DNA of 64,000 nt, taken from NCBI GenBank assembly GCA_946122785.1, contig CAMGYJ010000008.1:52400963-52464962 (forward strand), written 5' to 3'. Of the stretch, positions 32,288 to 42,358 are shown one piece after another. How positions within the stretch are numbered: the first letter of the stretch is position 1; the number at the start of each line of letters is the position of its first letter. The notes beneath the pieces were generated by a model that was not told the origin of the DNA, ran no database searches, and saw only the letters and a program-made list of their open reading frames with translations. Position numbers and translations under genes: made by a program. This stretch comes from Linum tenue (taxonomy: Eukaryota > Streptophyta > Magnoliopsida > Malpighiales > Linaceae).

Positions 32288-33074
32288 CTACCCCTAAAGG
32301 GGTAGTGATTTTTGACACCCCCTTTATGATTGGCCAATTTTATTTCCAATCATTGGCATGTATTAATTAAACTGGTTTTTTATTTTTTTTAATCTTGTAA
32401 TTTGGGGGCTCTCACCACATTGGAAAAGAGAAAGAATCTAGGGAAAAACGAAATCACCCCCATTAATTACATAATTAATTTCTCTCACTGGTACATTAAT
32501 TACACGTACCACTCCACTGGTACACGTACCACTCCACTGGTACACGTACCACTCCACTGGTACACGTACCACTCCACTGGCGCGAGCAATCCACAAGGTA
32601 GGTTAGAGTGAGAACAATACCAGTGCAATGATATTTTTCATAACAATGATAAACAATAACGGAGCAACAATGCAGTACCACTTCAATGATACAAATACCA
32701 CTCCACTAGTACACGTACCACTCCACTGGTACACGTACCACTCCATTGGTAGGTCAGAGGCGCTGGAGGGTTTTGGTCGTTTCAGAGTAGAGGAGGGTTC
32801 TGGTTAAAATGAAATCAAAATGGAAAGAGGGCCCAAATGGAGAGAGAAGGAGGCGAAAGGAAGAAAAAAAGGCAATTAATTGCACATTGGGGGGGGGGGG
32901 GAAGCTTTTTTCTGATTCCCCATATTCTTTCCTTTTCCAATGTGGGTGAGAGACCCCAAATTACAAGATTAAAAAAAATAAAAAACCAGTTTAATTAATA
33001 CTTGCCAATGATTGGAAATAAAATTGGCCAATCATAAAGGGGGTGTCGAAAATCACTACCCCTTTAGGGGTTAG
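32288..33074. mobile_element. Long-TIR MITE (787 bp)
   Basis: About 165 bp at each end are inverted copies: CCCCTAAAGGGGTAGTGATT, ACACCCCCTTTATGATTGGC, AATCTTGTAATTTGGGG and ACATTGGAAAAG all recur mirrored at 32915-33074. The centre has a 20-bp minisatellite and a G run (32889-32901). A clear TSD could not be read. Long TIRs suggest a MULE-type or fold-back element. Confidence 0.8.
32503..32748 (+). repeat. 20-bp minisatellite CACTGGTACACGTACCACTC
   Basis: Four near-perfect units at 32505-32580 and about three at 32695-32748, separated by unrelated sequence. Each unit contains the near-palindrome GGTACACGTACC. Confidence 0.9.
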
Positions 33075-33216
33075 CATAGTATCCGACCCCCCGGACTGCC
33101 CGGACAGGAGTTCCGGAGTATTAAATCTGTGGAGCTGACGTTAATGCCCTTCCAGAAAATAAGGGCCGGTTTCTTTGGGAAAACAAAATTGTCACTATCA
33201 TTAATATCATCACTAT

Positions 33217-33285
33217 TATCAATAAGAAAATCCGGTTTCAGATGGCTGATGTGGCAAAATTCATACATATATTGTTGTATATATA
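33217..33285 (+). repeat. 69-bp direct repeat, left copy
   Basis: TATCAATAAGAAAAT...CAGATGGCTGATGTGGC...GTTGTAT is repeated at 35444-35512 with few changes, bracketing the MITE array. Confidence 0.85.
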
Positions 33286-33288
33286 TAT

Positions 33289-33665
33289 AGTGACTACTTC
33301 GGTGCACTCACAAAATGAGTGCGTTCAATGCACCCAACTCAAAAACTAGTCTTAAAGTGTCGAATTTTGAATTTTAATTTGTAGAATTAGTGTAATATGT
33401 TGATATAACATATGATAACAACTAATTAGCCGATTATCCTAAGCCCTAGACCTCCAATTTTGATTTCGATCACTAAACCCTAACCCTAACCCTAAATTTC
33501 TAAACTATAAATCCTTCAAATTAACGTAAATCTTTAATGATTTTTGTGCAAATTCATGTGCGTTATTGTTCATCACATATAAGTGATGATTGACATCATT
33601 TTCACATAAATCGCATGTTTAAAATGACGGTTATGAAATGAGTGCACTGAATGCACCCAAAAAAG
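33289..33665. mobile_element. MITE family A, copy A1 (right end shortened)
   Basis: Starts GACTACTTCGGTGCACTCAC. Shares the whole interior with A2 and A3 (ACCCTAACCCTAA words, ATTCATGTG, TGACATC). The last ~20 bp of the right terminus seen in A2 is missing. Confidence 0.8.
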
Positions 33666-33682
33666 TATATATATATATATAT

Positions 33683-34090
33683 GATGGCTACTTCGGTGCA
33701 CTCACTTTTTTGGGTGCATTCAGTGCACCCACCTCTAAAAGAGGTCATAATACATTAAATTTTGAAATTTAATTGGTTGTATTAGTCTAATATGATGATA
33801 TAACATAGAATCCCAACTAATCAACCCATTACCCTAACCTATTAACCTTCAATTTTGAATCTCAACCCAAAATCCCAAATTGTAAACCCTAACCCTAAAT
33901 TCCTAAACCCTGAATCATTCAAATTAAAGTGAATCTTGAATTATTTTTGTACAAATTCATGTGGTTCTTGTTCATCATACCACAAGTGATAATTGACATC
34001 GTTTTCATATGAATCGCCTGCTCAGAATGACGATTATGAGGCGGGTGCATTGAATGCACCCAAAAAAGTGATTGCACCGAAGACATAACC
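33683..34090. mobile_element. MITE family A, copy A2
   Basis: The left GGCTACTTCGGTGCACTCAC is mirrored by GTGATTGCACCGAAGACATA at the right. TIR about 45 bp, flanked by (TA)n on both sides. Confidence 0.85.
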
Positions 34091-34108
34091 ATATATATGT
34101 ATATATAT

Positions 34109-34515
34109 GGTTCCTTCTACGGTACCCCGAGTGAAATCCGGGGTACCGCATACCTTGAGTATGAAAATGCTATCTAGACCTCGAATTAGCAGGATTTTTG
34201 GGCATGATACTATACCCTAACCCTTAATGAGTGAACCCTAGGTCCTAATTATCTAAATCATAAACTCTAAACCCTAAGATGGTGCATTAATTTTTTTCCT
34301 ATATTTGGACGGATCATAACCGTCGATTATTGTTTCTAACTAAATTTATCTTGGAGTATAAAATTTAGAGAATTAAGACCTAGATTTTGATCTTTAAGGA
34401 TTGGAGTATAGTATCATGTCCGAAAGATCAGTCAAATCTAGTTTTGGATAAAATTTTTCTTAATCAAGGTATGCGGTACCCCGGATATTTCACCCTGGGT
34501 ACCGTAGAACTCCCC
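34109..34515. mobile_element. MITE family B, copy B1
   Basis: Left TTCTACGGTACCCCGAGTG and right CACCCTGGGTACCGTAGAA are inverted repeats extending to about 55 bp. Flanked by (TA)n. Confidence 0.85.
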
Positions 34516-34534
34516 ATATATATATATACATATA

Positions 34535-34939
34535 TGGGTGATTCTATCGTACCTTGGGTAAAATCAAGGGTACAACATACCTTGAGTAAAAAAATGATAT
34601 CTAGACCTCGAATTGAGCATAGTTTGGCGTATGATATTATTCCCAAACCCTTAAGGATTAAAATCTAGGTCTTAGTTTTATAAATCTCATACACTAAGAT
34701 CAATTTAATTAGAAACAAAAATCAACGGCTATGATTTGTCGAAATATATGCAACAAATTACAGGCACAATCTTAGGGATTAGGCTCTTTGATTTAGAAAT
34801 CTAAGACTTAGGTTTCAATCATCAAGGGTTAGAGTATAGTATCATGTCCAAAAATTCGGTTAATTCGAGGTCTAGATAGCATTTTTTTACTCATGGTATG
34901 TCGTACCCTAGATTTTACCCAAGGTACGATAGAAGCCAC

Positions 34940-34940
<1 letters not shown>
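34535..34940. mobile_element. MITE family B, copy B2
   Basis: Left TTCTATCGTACCTTGGGTA and right TACCCAAGGTACGATAGAA. Same interior as B1, flanked by (TA)n. Confidence 0.85.

Positions 34941-34993
<53 letters not shown>
34941..34993. repeat. (TA)n microsatellite
   Basis: About 50 bp of nearly pure TA between B2 and A3. Shorter TA runs sit at 33666-33682, 34091-34108, 34516-34534 and 35431-35446. Confidence 0.95.
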
Positions 34994-35430
34994 GGTGGCT
35001 ACTTCGGTGCACTCACTTTTTTGAATGCACTCAGTGCACCCAACTCTAAAAGCGTCCATAATACATCAAATTTTGAACTTTAATTAGTACTCTCAATATA
35101 ATATGATGATATGACAGAGAATCATAACAAATCAATCCATTACCCTAACCCCTTAACATTCAATTTTGAATCCGAACCCAAAATCCAAATTATAAACCTA
35201 AACCCTAACCCTAAATCCCTAAATCCTAAATCCTTCGAATTAACGTAAATTTTGAATATTTTTTTTTCAAATTCATGTGCTTCTTGTTCATAATATCATA
35301 AGCAACAATTGATACCGTTTTGACATGAATCGCATGGTCAGAATGACAATTATGAGGCGGGTGCACTGAGTGCACCCGAAAAAGTGGGTGCACTGAGTGC
35401 ACCCGAAAAAGTGGGTGCACCGAATACGAC
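34994..35430. mobile_element. MITE family A, copy A3
   Basis: Same family as A1 and A2. The right end carries a small tandem duplication of GTGGGTGCACTGAGTGCACC (35357-35415). Confidence 0.85.
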
Positions 35431-35443
35431 TATATATATATAT

Positions 35444-35512
35444 ATATCAATAAGAAAATATTGTTTCAGATGGCTGATGTGGCAAAATTCATACATATAC
35501 TGTTGTATGGTT
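35444..35512 (+). repeat. 69-bp direct repeat, right copy
   Basis: Matches 33217-33285. Confidence 0.85.
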
Positions 35513-35794
35513 GACTCAACTTACATACATACAACAACCATCACATAACATTTTCAATATTATAATACAATGTTAATCCTTAGAGCTACAAATCAGTTCG
35601 ATTAACGATTATATTCTAACCAGTTAGTCGGTTATACAATTGTTAACTAGTTAACCCCAAAAGGCCTACTAATAGCAATATCGATTGGAAAACAAACATA
35701 ACCAAATTACAATTTACAGCTACATCCGATGTTCTCATACTATCATCTAGTACTTAAGATGATGACCAAAATGAAATTGAACTTGAAGTTCACT
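35513..35794. other. AT-rich spacer / 3' side of Harbinger element
   Basis: No coding signal. Harbinger terminal repeats could not be recognised here. Confidence 0.3.
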
Positions 35795-36906
35795 TCACAT
35801 ATTAGTGCTCCAGAGAAGTGCCATCTCCACAAATTGAAGTCGCCTATCCTCTGGTAAGCCAAACAAAAGTCTTGTGTTTTCCGGGCTTCTTGCAAAGTTC
35901 CTGTAAGCTAGCATCACCTTATGCTGGGGAACATTAAGGCGAATCAGTTCAGCATAAATTTCTGCCTCCTTATAAACATGAGCCTTTTGATGTTCAAGAA
36001 TCATCAGTGAATTTTCCTTAATCTCGTTGCCTTTCTCCAACGCTCGTGCGGAGCGTTCAGCAATCAAATTCCCCTGCTCAATTGCTTGAACCATGCTCGC
36101 AATATTAGTTCTCATTTCATCAATTTTATCAAGCATCAAATTTCCCATAGGAGCTTTCCTTTTAATTCCTCTCGATGAAGTGCCTTGGGAGTTAATTGAT
36201 GGTGAACGCTCAGAGCTAATAGTAGGCATACCTTCAGGACTAAATGCATGCGTGCCTGTAGGAGTAAAAGTAGTAGTAACTTCATCATCTACATCCTCCA
36301 GGTTTTCAGGAAGATCAGCCAAGTTGATGTCAGATGTTGGAGCCCGCATATTCCAACGGTCAAGTTTCTCAAACGCACTGGCACCTCCATTTCCCATTGC
36401 TTTATGTTCACCATATAGCTCAAACAACTTATCATAGTTGTTAATTGGTTTCCTGATCCATTGCTTAGCATTTGGCTTTTCCTACATTGGAACAAAGTCA
36501 TATCTAAGAATTATGATAACATTACATAGGATAGAAGTTGAATTTTCAAGGAAAATACCTCACATAGACGCTCCCACACTTCACGTTCGGCTTCAAAAAG
36601 CTTGGTTTCAGGATTCCACGCAAACCCACTCATGTTATGGAAGAGGTCTTTAACATCTGCAAAGTGTTTTTTAAATGTCTTTTGTCTATTCTTAACCTTG
36701 TCCTTGTCAAGTCTTATGTTCGGGAACTTAGTCAGCAATGCATAAACGACATTGGTCAAAGCATGTGCGGTGAGCTGTCCCTCCTGTCTATTTCCCTTGC
36801 GCTGCTCAGTAAGTAAGCAATCCAACAACTCATTATCCATTTCTTCCGTCCAATGAACATTCTCCCTAGTTGGCCCATCAGCCACTTCCTTTCCCTTCTT
36901 AGGCAT
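35795..36906 (-). CDS. PIF/Harbinger Myb/SANT-like DNA-binding protein (ORF1), copy A
   Basis: Exon 1 (36906-36559) encodes MPKKGKEVADGPTRENVHW and a Myb/SANT-like domain (WTEEMDNELLDCLLTEQRKG, KNRQKTFKKHFADVKDL, GFAWNPETK), the ORF1 type that accompanies PIF/Harbinger transposases and helps bring them to the element ends in the nucleus. A GT/AG intron leads to exon 2 (36481-35795): KPNAKQWIRKPINNYDKLFE, a serine-rich linker, a basic RGIKRKAP patch (possible nuclear signal) and a C-terminal helical region ending ALLWSTNM. Both exons are open, so this gene may be intact, about 330 residues. It lies tail-side of the transposase on the same strand. Confidence 0.8.
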
Positions 36907-37056
36907 CTTTTTACCTATGAAAACACATTATATTAGCTGTAGCATTTATACATAACATAAAAGTGCAACATGAAACAGCTTCGTACACTTAAAATATTTC
37001 CGACCATTGAATCACAACAATAATTCCTAAAACCACATTGTCATGTAAACACATTA

Positions 37057-37775
37057 TTAAACACAATAATACCATCTACAACTTATAGTTGGCATACCTT
37101 CAGAACTAAATGTGTGCATGCTTGTAGGAGTAAATACATTAGCACCTTCATCGTCTGCATCCTCCGGGTTTTCAGAAAGATCGACCAAGTTAATGTCAGA
37201 TGTTGGATTCTGCATATTCCAAGTGTCAAGTCTCTCAAAAGCACTGCTAGCTCCATTTCCCATTGCTCTATGTTCACCATATAACTCGAACAACTTATCA
37301 TAGTTGTTAATTGGTTTCCTGATCCATTGCTTAGCATTTGGCTTTTCCTACATTGGAAAAAAGCTATATCTAAGAATTATGATAACATTACATAGGATAG
37401 AAGTTCAATTTTCAAGGAAAATACCTCACATAGACGCTCCCACACTTCACGTTCAGCTTCAAAAAGCTTGGTTTCAGGATTCCACGCAAACCCACTCATG
37501 TTATGGAAGAGGTCTTTAACATCTGCAAAGTGTTTTTTTAATGTCCTTTGTCTATTCTTAACCTTGTCCTTGTCAAGTCTTATGCTGGGGAACTTAGTCC
37601 GCAATGCGTATACGACATTAGTCAAAGCATGCGTGGTGAACTGCCCCTCCTGTCTATTTCCCTTACGCTGCTCAGTAAGTACGCAATCCAGCAACTCATT
37701 ATCCATTTCTTCCGTCCAAACAACATTCTCCCTGGTCGGTCCATCAGCCACTTCCTTTCCCTTCTTAGGCATCAT
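37057..37775 (-). pseudogene. Myb/SANT-like ORF1, copy B (truncated tandem duplicate)
   Basis: Exon 1 (37775-37425) and the start of exon 2 (from about 37347) repeat copy A at an offset of about 868 bp with few substitutions (for example VWTEEM for HWTEEM). Exon 2 breaks off after HTFSSEGMPTIS and runs into unrelated sequence (CRWYYCV), so the C-terminal half is missing. It lies between copy A and the transposase. A truncated DNA-binding protein lacking the C-terminal part might still bind ends, but no function is shown. Confidence 0.8.
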
Positions 37776-37935
37776 TTTACCTATGAAAACACATTATGTT
37801 AGCTGTAACATTTATACATAACATAAAAGTGCAACATGAAACCACATTTGTCATGTAAACAAGAATAATAAACACAATAATACCATCTAGATCGAGCACT
37901 AACAACAATAGTAACAAAATAAAACCACATCTGAT

Positions 37936-38694
37936 TCACTTCTCGTAATCAAGCCACATTTGTTCTGCTATATTGTCGCGTAGTTCTATTCCAGCTCTTG
38001 ATTCTTCTTCACATTGTGTATCATTATGCCCCGATTGTGCCGCTAACTCTTTGTCAACTTCTGCTATCAATGCCTCATCCGGATCTACCCCCATAAGAAA
38101 ATTGTGGATGATGCAACAAGGCAAGATAATATCGGTCGTTGTGTCAAATGAATACTGAGGTTCACTTCCAGTACTAATAATAGGAAATCTCTTTGTCACC
38201 ACCCCAAATGCTCGGTCAATGCTCTTTCGTAAAGAAGCATGTCGATGATTAAACAATTCTTTAGCATTCTTAGTACCATCCAGAGAAGATTCCTTTAAGT
38301 GGTAACGGACATGCCTATATGGTGTCAATAATGATCCACGTAACATAAGTCCACCATCTCCGAGATAGTATTTTCCTATAAATTATCAGAAGATCATTAT
38401 TCATAAAATATTTATGATGTGACTACCTTTGGGACAAAATAAAAGATGAATAAGCATCACGAACATACCTTCTGGAATTACGAGCCCATGTGGTCTAGCA
38501 AATGCATTTTTGATAATTCTTGAATCGGAAGCAGTTCCTTCCCATCCAGCTAACACATATGTGAACTGCAAGTCAAAGTTACATGTCGCTAAAACATTCT
38601 GTGTGGGCCATTCTTTGCAACCACGAAAACGAGTTTGGTCATCGCGATGCACTTTGACACGAAAATGACTTCCACCAACCGCCCCAATGCAATC

Positions 38695-38741
<47 letters not shown>

Positions 38742-39428
38742 GTATATATGCTTTTAAGTATTGATTCATAATGTACGACAAAGTTGAAATGTAATTACCT
38801 TGAAGTAGGGAAAGAATCTATGGTTGTCTTTGATTTTGGATGGAACTGGTGTTGCAGCATTGGGTTGGCTCAAAAATTCTGGCGCTAGACTTATCACAGC
38901 TCTCAAGACATTGTGAAAATGATAACTAATTGTTCCAATACTTCGGTGATAATATAGTGCCAGATTACGATACTTTCCACCAGTTTGTGAAAGAATAGCA
39001 AAAAATCTTGCTACTTGCTCCTCAACTGTGGCACGATTATAATCCTTCAAAACGCCAGTCAATCGTAACTTTTGACAGAAAATATCAAAAGCATCTATTC
39101 CCATACGCAATGTGGCCCGACAAGTTGCTTCATGGTCACGTAAGTCCTTCATTAAGATTTTTCTCTTTGCCTCTCGAAGCACAAGAGGTTGACTCAAAGT
39201 TGTCTCCACGCGCATATGATTGTTCAATAAATGCAGCGTGTATACAACATAGCAAATGAGTTGAACAACACACATATTTCTTTGTCTTTGCCAATTTTCC
39301 ATGATACTTCTCCACGAATCTAGCTCTGTACCGTGAATATCTAGGATGTCTTCCAAGTCATGACTCATTATATCCTCATCTGATAAAGACTTCTCAACCT
39401 CGTTGGAACCTTGAGCTTCCCTATCCAT
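37936..39428 (-). pseudogene. PIF/Harbinger transposase (DDE_Tnp_4), catalytic residues altered
   Basis: Three exons with proper GT/AG borders: 39428-38799 (MDREAQGSNEVEKSL... ending FFPYFK), 38694-38469 (DCIGAVGGSHF, QNVLATCNFD, AGWEGTASDSRI), 38375-37936 (KYYLGDGGLMLRGSLLTPYR, HASLRKSIDRAFGVVTKRF, to WLDYEK). The family's DDE triad sits in GAIDGTH, GSAHDSR and IERAFG. Here the first Asp is Gly (AVGGSH) and the final Glu is Asp (SIDRAFG), while the middle Asp remains. Splicing and frame are otherwise intact, so it looks recently active but catalytically weakened. Intron 1 contains a (TA)n tract (38701-38734). It could still act as a DNA-binding or competing protein; that is inference. Confidence 0.85.
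38701..38745. repeat. (TA)n microsatellite in Harbinger intron 1
   Basis: A nearly pure TA run directly upstream of the intron 1 acceptor (minus strand), where a pyrimidine tract would be expected. Confidence 0.9.
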
Positions 39429-39696
39429 CTAACCATGCCAAACATAATGCAGTTTTATGGTACGGTTCATCATTGTGCAATGATTTTTGGAAGTAAAACT
39501 AAATTCTTGATGACATACAACATCAGACATCCAAAGAAATATATACACACTCATTTCATAATCTTGCATCAAACAATCCAAATACATTGAAGACTATATC
39601 ACTTATGATAGTTGAAGATATTGATGGTGCAGATGGTGACTTACAAGTACTGAAGTGACCCAGGATACTAGCCAATAGCAAATATCGAGAGAAAAG

Positions 39697-39895
39697 CAAT
39701 GCAGTCAAAAGCGCGGTTCTACCCAGAAGCGGTGGGTGGCCTAGAAGCGTAAAATCGTAAGCTTTTAAGTTTTAAAGCGTAGATTTTGACTACATTTGTA
39801 AGGAAAAATCACGATTCTACATAGAATCATTTTGGTGACCTAAAAAGGTAAAAGCGTAAGCTTTTAAGTTTTAAATCGCGATTTTGACTGCATTG
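39697..39895. mobile_element. 199-bp MITE with 8-bp TSD (hAT-type)
   Basis: GAGAAAAG at 39689-39696 and 39896-39903. Ends CAATGCAGTCAAAA and TTTTGACTGCATTG. The interior repeats GTAAGCTTTTAAGTTTTAAA twice. It lies upstream of the Harbinger transposase start. Confidence 0.88.
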
Positions 39896-40039
39896 GAGAA
39901 AAGTGATGCAAATGTCTTCTACTGAAGCACCAAATCTGCTAAACAAAGACACAGACAAGTTAAAATTGAGAATAACTATAACTAACAAAGGAATAATAGT
40001 AAGAATAAAACATGTCTAATCTCCCAACTACACTACTCA

Positions 40040-40620
40040 CTTCTCCCTCAAGACCCCTATAGAGTTTCCATTTCCCAAATCAAATCAAGCATGCAATTTT
40101 CATCCCCACCTGCACAACAACGCCAAAACAGAGGGAGAGGGTGCAATTGGGGCAAGCAAAAACACAACATGAGCAAGTAAAATTCCTTTTCTTTTTGGTT
40201 CTGTTGGGTACGGTACAAAATAGGAAGCCAAATCAAACCCCATAGAAGCATTAAAATGAAGCTCTCATTGTTAGGTGGGGAACTTTTGCAGATTAGGCGG
40301 AACCCAAAAAGGGACGAAGCCCAGAAGAAACAAACATTATACAGATCAAGCAAAGCTGGGATTTTTGCACAACCCTTTGCCATCTCAATTCGCCCACCCC
40401 AAAGAGGAAAAAGTAGAACAGCAAGTAGATCAAGTGTAGGAAACGGTTATAAACAGAGGTTTACCTGTAAAATAGCGAAATCTATTGTTCTGTGGTAGAT
40501 CGATGGAGCTAGCGATCTGCTGATGGGGGAATTGCCATTTTTTGCTTTGTACCGTGAAAAGCTACAGAGGGCTAATGTTCATTTTAGGCTCCCGTTATCG
40601 CGCCCCTATAGCGAACACTA
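40040..40620 (-). other. Possible 5'-UTR of the Harbinger element; no gene
   Basis: Moderately GC-rich. Overlapping open frames on both strands (40057-40383 minus, 40256-40498 plus) match nothing and are probably chance. Harbinger terminal repeats were not identified with confidence. Confidence 0.3.
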
Positions 40621-41254
40621 CTGCATTCGGCTACATGACATTGGCCTTGGCCCAATGAACCTTGACAACGTATCCCGTATTCAGACTTAGGCCCAATAAG
40701 TTTGGATTCATGAATTTGGATATTAATTTCTAAATCTAAAAATTTGGTAATTAGGACATCTTGGGATACACTAATATTTGTTAACCGAACATTGAAATGG
40801 ACTAACAAGGTCGACATCCGTATTCATAGTAGTATCCATGAACATTTCGCCAGCTTTCATCAAAATGAAATATCAGATGCCCCAAGTTAGCGGTTCAGAT
40901 TTTGGAGAACTGAAGTTTAAATTTTTGACATTTTAAAAATTTTAAAGACTATAATCTTTAGATTGTTAAATAAATTTAAAAAACTTCACAATTTTGTAGT
41001 TTTAATTGTTGACATAAATGAAACACATTGATTCTAATTTTGTATGAAATACATGTTTTTTTAAAAAATTTTGGCAGTTTTAAATGAATAAAGGCGGGTT
41101 ATGTAAGAAAAAAGGGGATAAATACGAAAAAAGAAACCAATTAAATCAAGATATAAAAATTTTACATTTACAAGAGATTTGATATATGTAGATTTGAGAA
41201 ATTTAAATTTTTAACTAAATATTTTGTAGGTCGTTTGAATGTGTTATTTATAAA
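40621..41254. other. AT-rich spacer, nothing recognised
   Basis: No coding or terminal-repeat signal seen. Confidence 0.4.
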
Positions 41255-41438
41255 TGTAACGGTTCAAATCGGATAGCTCAATTAGTACCATATTGTCTGC
41301 TTTGGGCTAAATCCATATGGTTTTATTTTCGGGTATCCTTCCCAAAAAGCCTCGTACTAATTAGAAAAAGATGTACACTAATATACAAGATTTCCTTCCC
41401 TTATATTTCCGATGTGGTACTTGGATTGTCCCATAACA
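41255..41438. repeat. TRIM-like short LTR
   Basis: TGTAACGGTTC ... GTCCCATAACA, 184 bp with TG...CA ends. It contains AATTAGTACCATATTGTC, GCTTTGGGCTAAATCC and CCGATGTGGTACTTGG, words I associate with plant TRIM LTRs. A region with repeated GATC...CCA...ACGCAGATCT words follows (41439-41660). No second LTR was found. Confidence 0.5.
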
Positions 41439-41707
41439 ATCCTCCCCTCAATACATGGACCACGAACTTCGTGTCCTCATCTCAACAATTATCTTGATCC
41501 GCCAGACACCTTGTATCGATGGGCTTCTTTGTATAAGGATTTTTTCCCAGATGGAGAACTCTCTTTGATCTGCCAAATCAAACGTAGATCTCTCATGGAT
41601 CCACCAAATAGACGCAGATCTTCCTTAACCAGCCAGACAAACGCAGATCTCAAATCCTAATGTCACCGAATGAGGATCCCACTAAACTGAACTAAATATC
41701 GCATAAT

Positions 41708-41745
41708 TACCACATACCGCAATGTCTGTAATTTGGTATGTGGTA
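41708..41745. repeat. Perfect 11-bp hairpin
   Basis: TACCACATACC at 41708-41718 and its exact complement GGTATGTGGTA at 41735-41745, loop 16 bp. Possibly a MITE terminus. Confidence 0.6.
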
Positions 41746-41979
41746 TTTGTCCCAATATAATGTTTGGCAAGGTTAGGGATAGTGGAATTGGTGAACTGTT
41801 ATTCCCACTAAATTTTGGTTAAATACCATTTTATCCACCATAGTATAAATCAATGTTCAAAAAGGCGCTAGACGTAAGTTAGGCGTTGGGCTCCTGCCTA
41901 GCGCCTAGCTCTCTTAAGCGTCGCTTATATGTTCGAAACAAAAATGAAAAAAAATCCTCATAATTTCAACTTTTTAGAA

Positions 41980-42147
41980 TAAGTTCATAGAAAATTGAAA
42001 GAACTTAAATTTTAATATAACAAATAACAACAAGCAAGTAGTGTCCATTTGTCAATCACAAGTTCATAGAAAATTGGAAAAAACTTAAGTCTTAAGATAT
42101 AATAAGTAACAACAAGCAAGTAGTGTCCAGTTGTCAATCACAAGTTC
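41980..42147 (+). repeat. Tandem duplication, two ~83-bp units
   Basis: AAGTTCATAGAAAATTG, AACAACAAGCAAGTAGTGTC and TTGTCAATCACAAG recur in order. The sequence 41850-41940, just upstream, has GCGCTAG/CTAGCGCC inverted words. Confidence 0.8.
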
Positions 42148-42358
42148 ATGAAAAGCAGAATCACAAGCATCTCTAATGCCAAATATCTAGACTAATCACG
42201 CAGAGCTCATTTGAAGTTCCCAAATATATGAGTATAGACTAATCGCCTAAACCTTATTAAAAATTGAAAATAAATCACGTTGAAAATTGCATAGGCATTT
42301 ACAGAGGTTCAGTGAAGAATAATAATAGAGTACTATATAGAGGCCCCTTGTACAGCTT

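Noticed and set aside
33285..35446. A single large hairpin or tRNA-like array
   Set aside because: Explained by five separate MITEs with their own inverted ends; no tRNA fold or CRISPR-type spacing.
39700..39900. Helitron end
   Set aside because: Inverted ends and an exact 8-bp TSD show a hAT-type MITE.
40057..40498. Overlapping open frames on both strands
   Set aside because: No motif, both strands open equally; likely chance or Harbinger UTR.
35640..40640. Terminal repeats of the Harbinger element
   Set aside because: Candidate words near 35660 and 40575 match too weakly to call borders.
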